A stretch of DNA of 64,000 nt, from contig NC_036457.1 of the NCBI RefSeq assembly GCF_002775205.1, positions 7,890,024 through 7,954,023 of the forward strand, in the 5' to 3' direction. Source of the stretch: Xiphophorus maculatus (taxonomy: Eukaryota; Chordata; Actinopteri; Cyprinodontiformes; Poeciliidae). The notes under the pieces were generated by a model. That model was not told where the DNA came from. It ran no database searches and worked only from the letters and a program-made list of their open reading frames with translations. The position numbers and the translations under genes were made by a program. Position 1 is the first letter of the stretch. Every line of letters begins with the position of its first letter. Below are positions 39,311 through 50,720 of this stretch, piece by piece.

Positions 39311-42300
39311 GTGGATAAATTTGTGTGTCTTACTTTGTTTTGTTAAGTTGCACAGTTACAGTGTTGATGGAGACATGCTACATGGTTGACTTGGTAATGC
39401 TCATGTCTGCGTATTCTCAAATTTACACTGAAAGCATTGGCATATTAATTAAACAGCTGTGACCAACCCTCACTAAAAGCTGTGTGTTGTGAACAAAGCA
39501 CGTAATTCAATAAAGCAGGACAATGGATTGTAGGCAACACTGAAAGCAAAGAGAGACAAAACGATAGAGAAGAGCTCATGTTTCTGATCAAATCAATCTC
39601 ACAGGAGCCAGTTTGCAGTCAACTAGATGAGACTTCACATGTAACATGGTTCATGTTTATCCAAGAGATTCACAGGGAAACACCGACTGACAGAGATTCA
39701 GATCTCACTATACTGTGTACTATTTCATTTAGCCAAACTCCAGTCTGGCCAGAATGAATTATGAAGTTCAGTAATGCATTATGCTTTGCTCTATGAGTCA
39801 GGCAAGCAGTCAACTTTCCATTCAAGCACTGAAGCATAAAGCAGACACACAACGGGTAAACAAAGCCTGGTTATACAAGTAAGGCAGCAATAAGAGTCAC
39901 TATCGGAAACTTTCTCAAAACCTCCAGAGTGAGACCAGCAGCGGCTTTCTGAGTCGGAAATAGTGGTTGATGTCGTTTCATTTCTTTTTGCTTTATATTG
40001 TTGACATCATTTCCCAACGTCTTTCACTTAAAATATATAAAAACTATTACAAAGACTTTCAGATTTCAATAAATAAGAAGACTTTATTTTGTGCTGAAAA
40101 AATTAAGGGTGAAATTAGTCTCTCTTTTTTTCCATCTCACTGGTTTTCATCTCCATGTCACAAAACATCTCAGAGCGCCTGTGTGATGGGTTTGGAGGAC
40201 GCAGCCTCACTGCAGAGTGCAGCTCTGTGTTATGTAAGGTAATTTGCTTGGGTGGATTTTGCCTTTTCATGCTCGCATCCAGAAGAGTTCCCTTACCCAA
40301 CATATTCTTCACAAAGCATCTGCTGTTACAAACAGACACCCCTGTATGTTTGTTACTCATTAGATTCTGAGAACAAACAACAGCAACTACTGGAATTAGA
40401 AATAATTGTATATCAAATAAATAGTTTAGCTACAAATGAGATCAAATTAATCATTGTTCTCACAGAAATAAATATACATCAAATCTAAACATTCATCATG
40501 ATACTGTTTTCATGTTTGTTACATTTATATTAAGTTATGTGCATTTCATGTATTACTGTGCAATCAGGATGTTTTAGCCAAAGCTTTAGGACAATTATCT
40601 CACTTTTTTAATAACCAATAATCACATACAAAGTGATTGTTGTATACATTTTTTCTGTAACCTTAACTATGCTTTTGACTGCTTACACTGCCCTGGATTT
40701 GAACACTTCAACTCAGATTTAAGTCTCTTCCATATTTTACTAAAGCACAACCTTTAAAATAAATCTACAAATCCCTGGTGATATAAAGTAGCAAAGTATC
40801 TCAATTTCTGCAGGATATTTTTGCTAAGGCAAAGTTGGGAAAACGCATAGGATAAGATAAAAGGAAGACCTAAAAAATTCAAAAGAAAAATCAGATTCTG
40901 TTAACAAAATAATGAATTCTTTAATGTTGCATTAATGAATGACAAAGCAGGACTAAAGCTTAGGTAAAACAAAACGTCTTAACAATGTCACTGCCACATG
41001 ACAAAATCTCAAATGGATTTGACATTGTGTGTTTTTCTAAATCAGTCACTGAGGTTCTGCCTGTTACTGAGACATGAGGAAAAAGCTTCAGCCTTGATCT
41101 CTAAGATACGGTGAAGACAATTACAAAAGGTTTTTGTGCTAAATTATCTTCAAAGACAAATGAAAATGAAATGAGGAGGTGGTGGTAGTTTTTACTTCTT
41201 TCTACATGTGATGCCACATGTTATGATTAGTCTGTAATTCTAAACATTGGTCAATGTGGAAAATTTGAAGAAGCAGTTGTGGTGAGAATTATGTATTTTT
41301 TCTACTGTGTACAGTTTGCATTTCTCTGAAATCACTTCTAGTTCAAAGTGCTTTTAATAAAGAGAAGACTGATCATATTCCAATACCAATATTCAAACAG
41401 GAAGCAATCAATTTCTGATCAAGAGTTTGTCAATGAGAATACACTGCAACAATAAATTGTGTTAAGTACATGTACAGGTTGTAATTTGAAGATCTTACAT
41501 GAGGCGATCTCTTAACTGGTTTCTTGGTTACCATGGTAATGATCCCAGCTTTCTGTTGCTGAAAATCCTGGTCAGAAGCTACCAGCCTAGATAAGCCCCT
41601 GGTACAAATCAATGAGAACTCATTAAAGATGTGCAAAAGAAACAGGCCATAAACAAGAGTAAGAAAAACACATCTGGATCCAAAAAAATAAAACAACTTA
41701 AGATATAAGTGTGAAACTTCACATCTGCAATAAAACAACAAGGCATGTTCTTTACTGCAATGTGTTCACTAGACAAATAAAGAAAACAAATAACCTCTTC
41801 AAAAAAATGATTTCTTTCACTTTTGATTTCCTCCGTTGCGAAAATGCTATTCAAATGTTACATGAAAGTGCATTGATAAACTAGCTAAAACAGGCAACAT
41901 ACGTGGATTTAAATCCAAAAGTATAGCTCAGTTATTTACTATTTTCGTCCAAAGTTATTATGAACCTCTGTGGAGTGTTAGAGGAATAACTTGAACACAC
42001 AGAGCGAGGAGGAGAACGATGCTTAATGACATTAGCAGTCAACATTCTCTTTGTGAATAAAATCTCACGGCCCAACATCCATGTTTGGTAGAAAACCCCC
42101 CCATAAAAATTAAAAATATGTTCTATTTTTCATTGTATTTCTTCAGTTTTTTAATCAGAGAAGTGTTGCTCATGCCAGTTTTTATTTGTATTTTTTCACA
42201 CATATGCAGAAGATTGCAGTGTGGAAATATTTCTAACTCTTTTAGGTAAAAAAAAAAAAAAACTTTATAAAATTGCCCCCCAATGACTGTTCTAGTGCTT

Positions 42301-45264
42301 GTATCAGTGCTTTTATTACTTTTTTAAAATATTTTTATTTCTATTTCAATTAATTTAAAATGAACTATTCCAGATTAAATAGTTAACATTTGCAAACTAT
42401 CGGGTGGAAAATCGGTGGAAAAGACCCACCAAAATGAAGTATTAGTTTTGAATTTTAAAATAATTTCAAGCACAAAGCAGCAGGAAAATATTGCTTTGCA
42501 GGAGTTATATGATTGCCCAAAACCTAAAGAGGGGCTTGTCATAACTTCTGCCTGAAGATTTAGTTATGATGTTACCTTTTTTTTCCATCTTTTCAGCAGT
42601 GACACGCTGTGCTGTCCTCTCAGAGGAGTTGAAATATGTCTCTGCATCAGTCTGTTGAAGACCTCTGGGACTGCTGGTGAGAGTTTTATTCCTTATGCAC
42701 TCCACCACTCACTGCTCTAACCTCTTAAGCGGACTGAATAATAATGATGATACTGATGTAAGTAATTACCATCAGCAATTCAGAATGTGCCCTCATTATG
42801 CAACAACTGGAAGTGGATCCTTGTCTGCTGCCAAATCAAAGCTGCTGCTGCCAGAAATGAAAATAGAAAAATAAAATATATTATCCATTGTCCGTCCACA
42901 TATAGAACGGACGAAGAGCATGTCTACTCGTTTTCAGCCACAGCCTGTGTCACATTCATGCACTAATTGACTTGGTAGCTGCCCAGTAAATAAACATCAC
43001 CGGTGGTGACGGAGCAGCTAAACCGGGGAGGGTGTCAGTGCTCTGATCCAAGCTACTTTTAATATGATGGAGACGTGTTCGCAGCAAGCAGTCGCCCTCA
43101 CCAGCTGGCTTTTTCCCTGCCTGGATGTCATCTTGGGATTACAGTGACTCAGACAGATTGAATGGCCTGGATGCATTTGCATTCGTTTTCACTGTCCTAC
43201 ACAGATTTTGAGCTTATTGATGAACTATCGACAACCGGCTTCTCGGCCGAGTCAATAAGAACACATTGACAAAAATCAAATCATATCATTCAACAATATG
43301 AAGAACATGTTTTGTTTTTTTTTGCATGTACAGTAACTATCATATAGTCATTTCAATGGATGAGAGAAACACTAAACACATCATTTTAATGATGATAAAA
43401 TTAATTGGAGTAAAGAACAAATATAAAAGTAGTAAAAAAAAAAAAAATTTACACATTTCAAACTGCATTTTTCTTGCACAGAAATTTCTCCAATGTGGGA
43501 CAATAAAGGATATTTCTATTCTATTTTAAATTGGAAGATTGTTATTGCAAATGCCTTCCCTCCAATCTACCTGAAATGGAGCTATTTAGCATAGATAAAG
43601 GGGCTAAAACTTTGCCCTGTAGTTGTGCAAAGCTGGTAAGAACAAAGCTATAAAATAAAAATAAAAAAACTGCCATTTGGGGGCAAAATGGGGTCCTAAA
43701 AAGACATGCAAATGCCAACATTGTTTAAAAAATACTTTTTGTTTCTTTTAAAGTCACATCTGATGAATAAACAGACTGAACAATCTCATGTAGTTTATAG
43801 TGACAACCTGCTGAGCTAAGCTAGCGGTAAACGACTCTCCCTCCTCCCATCTTTACGCTCCCGTAGGAGAAAAATTATGCTTACTTTGTTTTTAGTGGGT
43901 GGATTTTTTTTATCAAATGGAGGCTTTAACTCTTCTAAGTAGTCTAAATGACTGAGTTTTAAGCTTAAATTTGGTGACAGTCTACAACTTGGTCAACAAG
44001 AAGAAAATTAGCAGTTTTAGGGTAAGGAAGATAAGGGAAAAAGAAAGAAAAATCAACAAACTTTCATTTTCTTTATGTACTTTTAAGCTAATCTTTAAGA
44101 ACCAGAAACTGTACAACTTGTCTCCATGCATCACTCTACCACATCATAAGGAAATATATTTGTGTAATCCGGGTGGTACAATACTTTTTTTGTCTTGTAT
44201 AAACATTCTGTGATATCATATTCCTTGTCACACAAAGACTGCTTTATTTTAAGGTCAACACATGTTTAAATAAAAACCGGCTCATGGAAAACAAAACAAC
44301 TGCTCCTCACATCCCGCGACTGCAAGTTCATGTCCTCGTCACATGTCAAACAGCACATCAGATAACACAAAGGACATGTGACATGTCTTATTATAAAACA
44401 CTGTGTGTTGGGATTTTGTCCTCTGTATGCAACAGACGATCATGGCAGTGACAAGACGTTCACCCCTGGAGGAGGGTGACAACCACTGTGATGCAGACAA
44501 CCCCCCCTCTGAGCCCCAGAATCTTATTACACCCGCTTCCCGAACTCTGCTTGCTCAAAGCTCTCTCTTTTTTCCCATCTTTGTGCGTCTCGCATCACTT
44601 AAATCCATCCCCTGATGGTGCGTAAGAGGACACTCTGCCCTCTGCCTCATCCTTTCTTCTGTGGAAAGTATTGTCTAATTACTGATTGCAGTTTGACTGT
44701 GCACATATGTTTAATCAAGAGTAGAGCATGGCGCAGCCAGAGTTTGCCGGGAAATAATAATACTCATTTCTTTTATGTGAGGGCATTACTGTAGGCCATG
44801 GTTGCTTGATATTGTGTTACCAGTGTAGTATACACAGTGTTGCTGTTGTGTGCCAGGACTGTAGTGGAACAAGAGAGCTCTGAAGTTGTCATTAATACTT
44901 AATGGCAGACTGAAACGCCAATCACTGTGTTTCTGCCATCTGCAGGGCTCACAATTACAGAATGTGAACACGGACACCCGGGTTTTGGTTAGTGTGCAAT
45001 TAGCTTTCTGCATCTGATACAGTCACTAGTCACAGGTCATGACCGACAACTGGACCAGTCACCAAATACAGGAGGGAAAAGTCAGATAGGAAGTCCTGAT
45101 ACAAGCAAGTTCTAAACAAATAGGAACTACATAATAGAACGGTCCTGCAGCTTTAAATGAGGGAGGGACTTTATGTTCTCTCCTTGCTACGATGCAGATT
45201 TATGCTTTAAAAGGCAAATATTGTTCAACAATTTTTCACGAGAAACGTGAAAAGAGAGACAAGA
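39311..45264. other. intronic stretch, no gene seen
   Basis: About 6 kb of AT-rich DNA. The frames at 39,967-40,488, 41,430-41,854 and 43,971-44,213 carry no recognisable domains. Poly-A runs lie at about 42,247-42,261 and 43,435-43,447. Nothing else can be supported. Confidence 0.45.
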
Positions 45265-45600
45265 AAAAAAAAAACTAAATAAAATCCAATGTAACCAAAT
45301 GGCTTCAGAATTCTGATCTAATTAGTAGATAGTCCATCTGTGTGTAATTTAATCTGAGCATAAATCCAGGTGTTCTGTGAAAGCCTCAGAGGTTTGTTAG
45401 AGACCATTAGATAACAAACGGCATCATGAGGAGTAAGGAACAGAAATTTATGGAGAAATTTAAAAATGTGAGGATATGAAATTTTATTCCAAGCTCTGAA
45501 TATCTCTCAGAGCACAGGCAAATCTGTAAATGAAAATATTATGCTTCAACTGCAAACTTTTGAACACATGGCTGAAATGAGAGAACAATATTTATAGAAG
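45265..45600 (+). mobile_element. Tc1/mariner element (family B), left part
   Basis: Well-preserved family B 5' sequence: 'aataaaatccaatgtaacc', 'ctgtgtgtaatttaatct', 'ggtgttctgtgaaagcctc', 'agaggtttgttagaga', 'gagcac' and 'caactgcaaactt'. The match stops near 45,600, where other repeats intervene, and resumes at about 46,700. Confidence 0.75.
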
Positions 45601-45639
45601 AATAAATATGTTTTTTGATTATTCTAGAGGAGTCAATGA

Positions 45640-46337
45640 GATCCTGAGCCAAGATAGGAAAATCTTTTTAATGAATAACTACTGGTAATATATAAAACAG
45701 AGGCAAGAAAACAGCCAAAAGGTACTGTTTGCCACAAACCATATAGGAAAAACACCAACACGAGGAAGATGGTGAGCTGATAAAGTAAGAACAACCTGAA
45801 GTTGATGTGAGTTTGTGGATGGACCAAAATGTAAAATGGGAGTGTGGATCATATTGAACATTTTAATGAAAAAACTTACAAACAACATAGGGAGCCAGAG
45901 CAGAACAAACAAACACAAATATTACAGGAAAAACAGGAAAGTAACATGATATAATGAAATTAGATGGGAGAAAGCAAAACGTAGTGAAAGGAGCAGAAGT
46001 GTTTCAGTACTGGGAGTGTGAATGTGGAACAATAGACCTGGGCTGATTGGCTAATTGACCTCAGGTGTGAGGGGAGAGAGAGAGACAGAGACAGAGAGAA
46101 AGTCACACAGGAGGCGAGGGAGAGAACATAAGGGACTATAATAAATCTAACATTAAAAAATAACTAGACCTAATAAACTAAACTAGAGATACAAAGAATA
46201 ACTAGACTCAAGAAATGATTATAATCAATTAGAATCACTAAGGAAGGACTGAACTAAAGTAAAACAGAAACAACACTTATCAAATAAAAGAAAGAGACTA
46301 AGGAACACCCAATAAACAAACCTGAAAACTCAGGATC
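45640..46337. mobile_element. possible non-autonomous element inserted in the Tc1 copy
   Basis: A block of about 700 bp foreign to the surrounding Tc1 sequence. It is bounded by the short inverted ends 'gatcctgag' (45,640-45,648) and 'ctcaggatc' (46,329-46,337), with an A-rich right half and a purine-rich GA stretch at 46,070-46,100. The short ends and lack of a clear duplication make its class uncertain. Confidence 0.35.
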
Positions 46338-46341
46338 CTAA

Positions 46342-46689
46342 CCCTCTATGGCATGGCGTTGCCCTCAGGCAACAAACCACATAGCTGTACCTCACATTGC
46401 TCCTTTATTTTATTTTTTGGGGGGCATGATTTTTGACATATTTTTGTCCAAAAAATAGTTCTTTTATGAATATAGTTTTTGTTTGATTTGTATTTCATTT
46501 CTCATAATCAGTGTAGACAATCTTGGTGTTCTAGACCAATGTTACCCTGAGGCAACAAACCCAAATCTGGTTCCAGGAGGTGTCAGAGTCCGATTTTATG
46601 ATTGACATGTAATTAGGGACCACCAAGCTCCCAAAGAATGCAGGAAAATATTTCTTCCCCACAAAAATAAAAAGTCATGCCATAGAGGG
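46342..46689. mobile_element. piggyBac-like MITE with CTAA duplication
   Basis: 348 bp with perfect 14-bp terminal inverted repeats, CCCTCTATGGCATG (46,342-46,355) and its complement (46,676-46,689). Both sides are flanked by CTAA (46,338-46,341 and 46,690-46,693), a direct 4-bp duplication. Ends starting CCC with a TTAA-like target are typical of piggyBac-type elements; CTAA would be an off-consensus target. Inside, 'ctcaggcaacaaac' and 'ctgaggcaacaaac' form a subterminal direct repeat. There is no coding capacity. Confidence 0.75.
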
Positions 46690-46699
46690 CTAACATAAC

Positions 46700-47255
46700 T
46701 AACACTGCAACCTAAAGCAAGGGATAAAACCTGATGAGAAGACAGATCCAACTGAATACAGGGGAAACCTGGTTGAAAGAAACTATGAAAGACTTGCAGC
46801 TGGGGCAGAAGTTCACCTCCCAGCAACAATGACTTAAAACATACAGCCAGAACTACTATGGAAAGGCTTAAATCAAAACATATTCATGAATTAAAATAAC
46901 CCAACTAGTCCAGACTGAAATCCAAAAATGAATCTTTGGCAAAATTTGAAAAATCTAACCTGAGCTCCAGCTTTTTGCAAAGAGTAATACGCAAAACCTG
47001 TAGTCTACATATGTGTCATACATAGACTACATGAAGCACACCCTAAAGTAAAAACTGTAAAAGTTGTTTCTACAAAATCATAACTCAGGAGGACTGGATA
47101 TAAATTTTTAATAAACATTTGTTAAAAAATATTTGAAAACCATCTATTATTTTCCTCCCACGTACACTATTCCTTAAAATCCCAGTAGAATACATTGTAG
47201 TTTGTGGTTGTTATGTGACTCAATGAGAAAAAGTACAATACTTTTATTTTTTTTA
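46700..47255 (+). mobile_element. Tc1/mariner element (family B), right part
   Basis: Continues the copy begun at 45,265: 'gaatacaggggaaacctgg', 'gaaagacttgcagctggggc', 'agaagttcacctcccagca', 'aacatacagccagaacta' and 'tgaaaaccatctattatttt', down to the subterminal 'aaaatcccagtagaatacat' and 'tttgtggttgttatgtgac'. Many substitutions are present, including the expected DLNPIENLW-coding stretch near 46,920, so no transposase is encoded. Confidence 0.75.
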
Positions 47256-48788
47256 AAAAGTCCTCCTACTGCACTGAATATTTTTTACTAAGAGTCTTGT
47301 ATCACCTCGAAGTTATTAAAAAACTATTTCATGCATGTCAAACGGTGGAAAATTGAGTATATATATCAGATGTTCACAAAGAGCTATTAAAACCAATTGT
47401 ATAAAACAGTGACAAAGACAGAAAATTCAATCCAATTTTTTTACTGATAAAAATATTGCAGTGTTGAATTTATAGCCAATCAGGCATAAATAGTTCATTT
47501 TGCTCATATAAAGTGAAAAGAAAAGTAAAAAATGAAAGCCAGAGAAAATATTGCTCAAAACCACTTTAAAAGATTATAACATATCAACAAATGAGGAATG
47601 ACTTAAAATATTGTACAGTTCAGTAGTTCCTTAACATAATCTCTGCTACCATGACACATTCCTTTTAACACTTAAACTTGGGAAAGAAATAGAAACAGTG
47701 AGTTAATGGAGTTTGTGAAGTAAAACAGTGGAAAGGGACAATATTGAAGTTGTTAAAATGACAGAAGAGGAGTGAGAATAAATGAGCACTGGAGCCCTAA
47801 TCACGGAAACCTGGCTGAAAAACAATTGAAGAGAAGAATCACTCTCATCACCGACCCAATCTGCCCTGTCTTAAATACAAAATACCTCAATTTGCCACTG
47901 AAGCAGCATCAACTAATACGATTCTGTTTCCTCTAGCCTTTCATTTGTGCTTGATTTGTTTAAGGTTTAAAAGCCTTTTCTAGTCATTCCAGAACAAAAA
48001 TTACTTAGATTGTTGTTCCTTTTTAAAAGAAAAACATCTCAGTGGCATGCGTTAACAATGAAACTATTTTCAGATCATCTCTAAGGTTCAGAGCAAATAA
48101 AACCAAAAACATATAAAGATAGACGTAAATATATAATGTCTCAAAGATGATTGTTTTTTGGGGTTCTCACTGAAATATAATTTTACTAATTGTTCTACTG
48201 TGATTTGACAACTTTATTGTTTTGTTTTCTTTTACAAGAGAATATACACAGACTTTAAAAGATTAAGGAAGTGTTAGATTTGATGTTATTATTTATTAGT
48301 CTGGATACATAAGAAATCAAGTAATTAGAGTATGACAAATTGTTGTTTGAGATTCTAGACATTCATACTCATCCTATTTTCCAAATTATAAAGATCAAAA
48401 TTTTAAGAACCTTTTGAGGTCGACGCCCGCCCTGTGGCGGGCATGACGTCATGTTTCTGTGTGTGTTTTTTGCTCCAATGTGATAATAAATTTTGTCAAA
48501 ATGAAACAAACACTGTAAAATCACAAAGTTTAGGATGTTCTGAAAATAATGATACCAAACAAGGTAAGGTAAATAGTTTTTATGGTGAAAATATAAGGGT
48601 AAATTCAAAAAAGGACCAAAACGGGCTGTTTAGTTTGTATGTCGACACTGAAAGCACCTAAAAAATTGTAATTGTGAGGACAAAAAGGAAATTTTATTGT
48701 AGAGCATCAACTTGTGAGAAATTCAAGTATTCAGGTTGAAATTCACAGTGTCCTGCTGCATCATGAGTGGGTGTGTCACTTTTCAGGA
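47256..48788. other. intronic stretch, no gene seen
   Basis: AT-rich. A small GC-rich hairpin-like patch ('gcccgccctgtggcgggc', about 48,426-48,443) is followed by a 'gacgtcat' palindrome. The 75-codon plus frame after it is not recognisable. Confidence 0.4.
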
Positions 48789-49136
48789 ACAGCTCTGGAG
48801 AAAATGAAGAAGTCATTCACCCCATTGAAAACCTCCTGGTTATTCCACCAAATATTGCTTTCTGAACTCTTCCTGAGTTAAAACATTAGTATTGTCGTTT
48901 CTAAATGGATATGTACTTGTCTTTTTTGCATTATTTGATGTGTGAAAGCACTGCATCTTCATTATTTTGACTATTTCTCATTTTCTGCAAATATGTACAA
49001 CATTTTTGCTTGGAATTTCGGAGACATGTCAGTAGCTCAGAGAATAAAAGAACAATGTTCATTTTACTCAAACATATATATATAAAAAGTAAAATCAGAT
49101 AATTTTAAGAGATCTCTTAATTTTTTCCAGAGCTGT
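48789..49136. mobile_element. MITE with 'acagctctgga' termini
   Basis: The left end 'acagctctggagaaaatgaa' and the right end (complement of 'ttaattttttccagagctgt') are imperfect terminal inverted repeats of about 25 bp. The body, including 'attccaccaaatattg' and 'ttcctgagttaaaacatta', matches my memory of a very common dispersed repeat in teleosts. It is about 348 bp and non-coding. Confidence 0.7.
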
Positions 49137-50283
49137 ATGTATATAAGGGCCAGAGCATTGCCAACATTGTGCCATTTTCATAATTTATGAAGAACATTAA
49201 AGCCAAATTTAGTAAATGTCACGTACTCAAACTGTTTTAAAAACTTCTATGCAATTGAGGGTCGTAACTTGAATAATTTTATGATGGAAAGTTAGTAGGA
49301 ACCATTTTGCACACCTACTGTACACATTGATAGTAAATGTTAGGATAATCTGACAAGGCAATATTTACAGAGCTACAGCTCAACCTATCAAGCCGTGGTC
49401 AAGCTGTTTTTTACTATGACATTTGATTTTTACATATGTGTTTATAAAGTTTAAATGAATAACAATTTTCTGGAGACAAGAAAAGTCCTCAAGAAATATT
49501 TGATCCATTAATTGCCCCTAAAGTTGATAAACTTCCTTTCACTTTGATATAACTTCCCATCAGTAATAACCTTAGACGTGTAGGTCAGTTACATTCTGCA
49601 CTGAAACAGAAAAAACAAAATGCAGAGTTTCACGTCACCTGAACGCCTCGTGCTGTTGCACATGAATCTTCTGGGGCAGAAATAATGAGAGCACAATACA
49701 ACAGAACAAGTTTCCTCAAGTATCAAGTCTTAATAACTTTGGCTTATGCAGATGAAAAGACTCCTTCTGTCGGCTCCAGTAACAGAAACATGTTTAAGGC
49801 AGAAAGCATATAGAATCCTATAGAATCAGGCTAAGTTTCTGAAAATCCATCAGTCTATGCTAGTGACAATTATTTACCAGTGTAGGATAAATAAAAACCA
49901 TTTTGTGTTGACTAGAGTTCAGTTCAGATCTTTTTTTAAATCTGTACATTAAGAACAATTTTACCTATTTCTCTATCTCATATAAGAACACTGAAGACCC
50001 AGATGTGGATTCTTTACTCAATAAAATTTTCCCATGCGGCTTTGACTTCCGCCGTCACCTGTCAATGTGGGCTGAAATCCCCCTTCACCCCCGCAGAGCG
50101 TTGTTATCACTGATTTCAAACATGCAGGAAAAGTTAGATGCAACAGGTTCGAGCATTCAGCAGCATCTATAAACCCCCTGTAGTGATTTGACCTCGGAAG
50201 AAGTGCTCTCTGAAGAGAAATGTAAGTTAGGTTAAAAAAAATAATAATTCTTGTAAGTTTGCTTAGGGGAGCCGCAGTCTTAC
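49137..50283. other. kcnk3 intron immediately downstream of exon 1
   Basis: No repeat or exon-like block was recognised. This part holds the consensus splice donor at its upper edge. Confidence 0.5.
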
Positions 50284-50566
50284 CTATGGTCGTGATCACC
50301 GTGATGGCAAAATAAAAGGAACCTGCGAATTTCCACTGCACGCCGGCTTTGTGCGGTTTCAGCTGCAGCACCACCTTCTCCAGCAGGTCAAAGTCATCTT
50401 TGGAGAGGTTGAAGGTGCTGAGCAGCTCCTGCTTCCTCATGTCCAGCGTCTCCTTCTGGGTCGTCTCCTCCTGAGACTCCAGCGCGTCAAAGATCGCGGC
50501 GCCCACGATCAGGTAGGTGAAAGTGCAGATGATGAGGGCGAGGGTCCGCACGTTCTGCCTCTTCAT
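50284..50566 (-). CDS. kcnk3: kcnk3 exon 1 (TASK-1 K2P potassium channel, residues 1-95)
   Basis: First coding exon. The ATG at 50,564-50,566 sits in a good context (A at -3) and gives the invariant TASK start [11 protein letters not shown], whose basic N-terminus is a known COPI-binding trafficking determinant of the family. TM1 spans about 7-27. The extracellular cap helices (about 29-78) include the conserved N-glycosylation site Asn53 (NLS). The first pore helix runs through [13 protein letters not shown] into the filter. The exon ends after ATA G, so Gly95 is completed by exon 2. The cap sequence ([18 protein letters not shown]...PHKAGVQW) is closer to KCNK3 than to KCNK9. The encoded subunit would dimerise at the plasma membrane to set resting potential and sense extracellular acid. 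Confidence 0.95.
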
Positions 50567-50720
50567 GGTCGGTGGTCTGGTGCGGTCGCGGTGCGGGGTC
50601 AGGGGCGCGGGCGGAGAGGCAGCGCGGGGCTGCAGGTCGGGCGGCTCGGCTGGCTCATGGCGGTGGCGGCGGCTCTAGCGGAGCAGCGGAGCCCTCTGCT
50701 TGTTTTATGATGAAGAGGAG
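50430..50720 (-). promoter_or_regulatory. CpG-rich kcnk3 promoter / 5' UTR region
   Basis: Sharp local rise in GC and CpG content against the AT-rich background ('gcggtcgcggtgcggggtc', 'ggggcgcgggcggagagg'), covering the 5' half of exon 1 and about 150 bp upstream. A TATA box is not evident. This fits a CpG-island promoter for a broadly regulated vertebrate gene. The transcription start cannot be placed from sequence alone. Confidence 0.65.

Noticed and set aside
48426..48460. GC-rich mini hairpin and gacgtcat palindrome
   Set aside because: Arms of only 7 bp and no companion end found; too short to call an element or a regulatory site.
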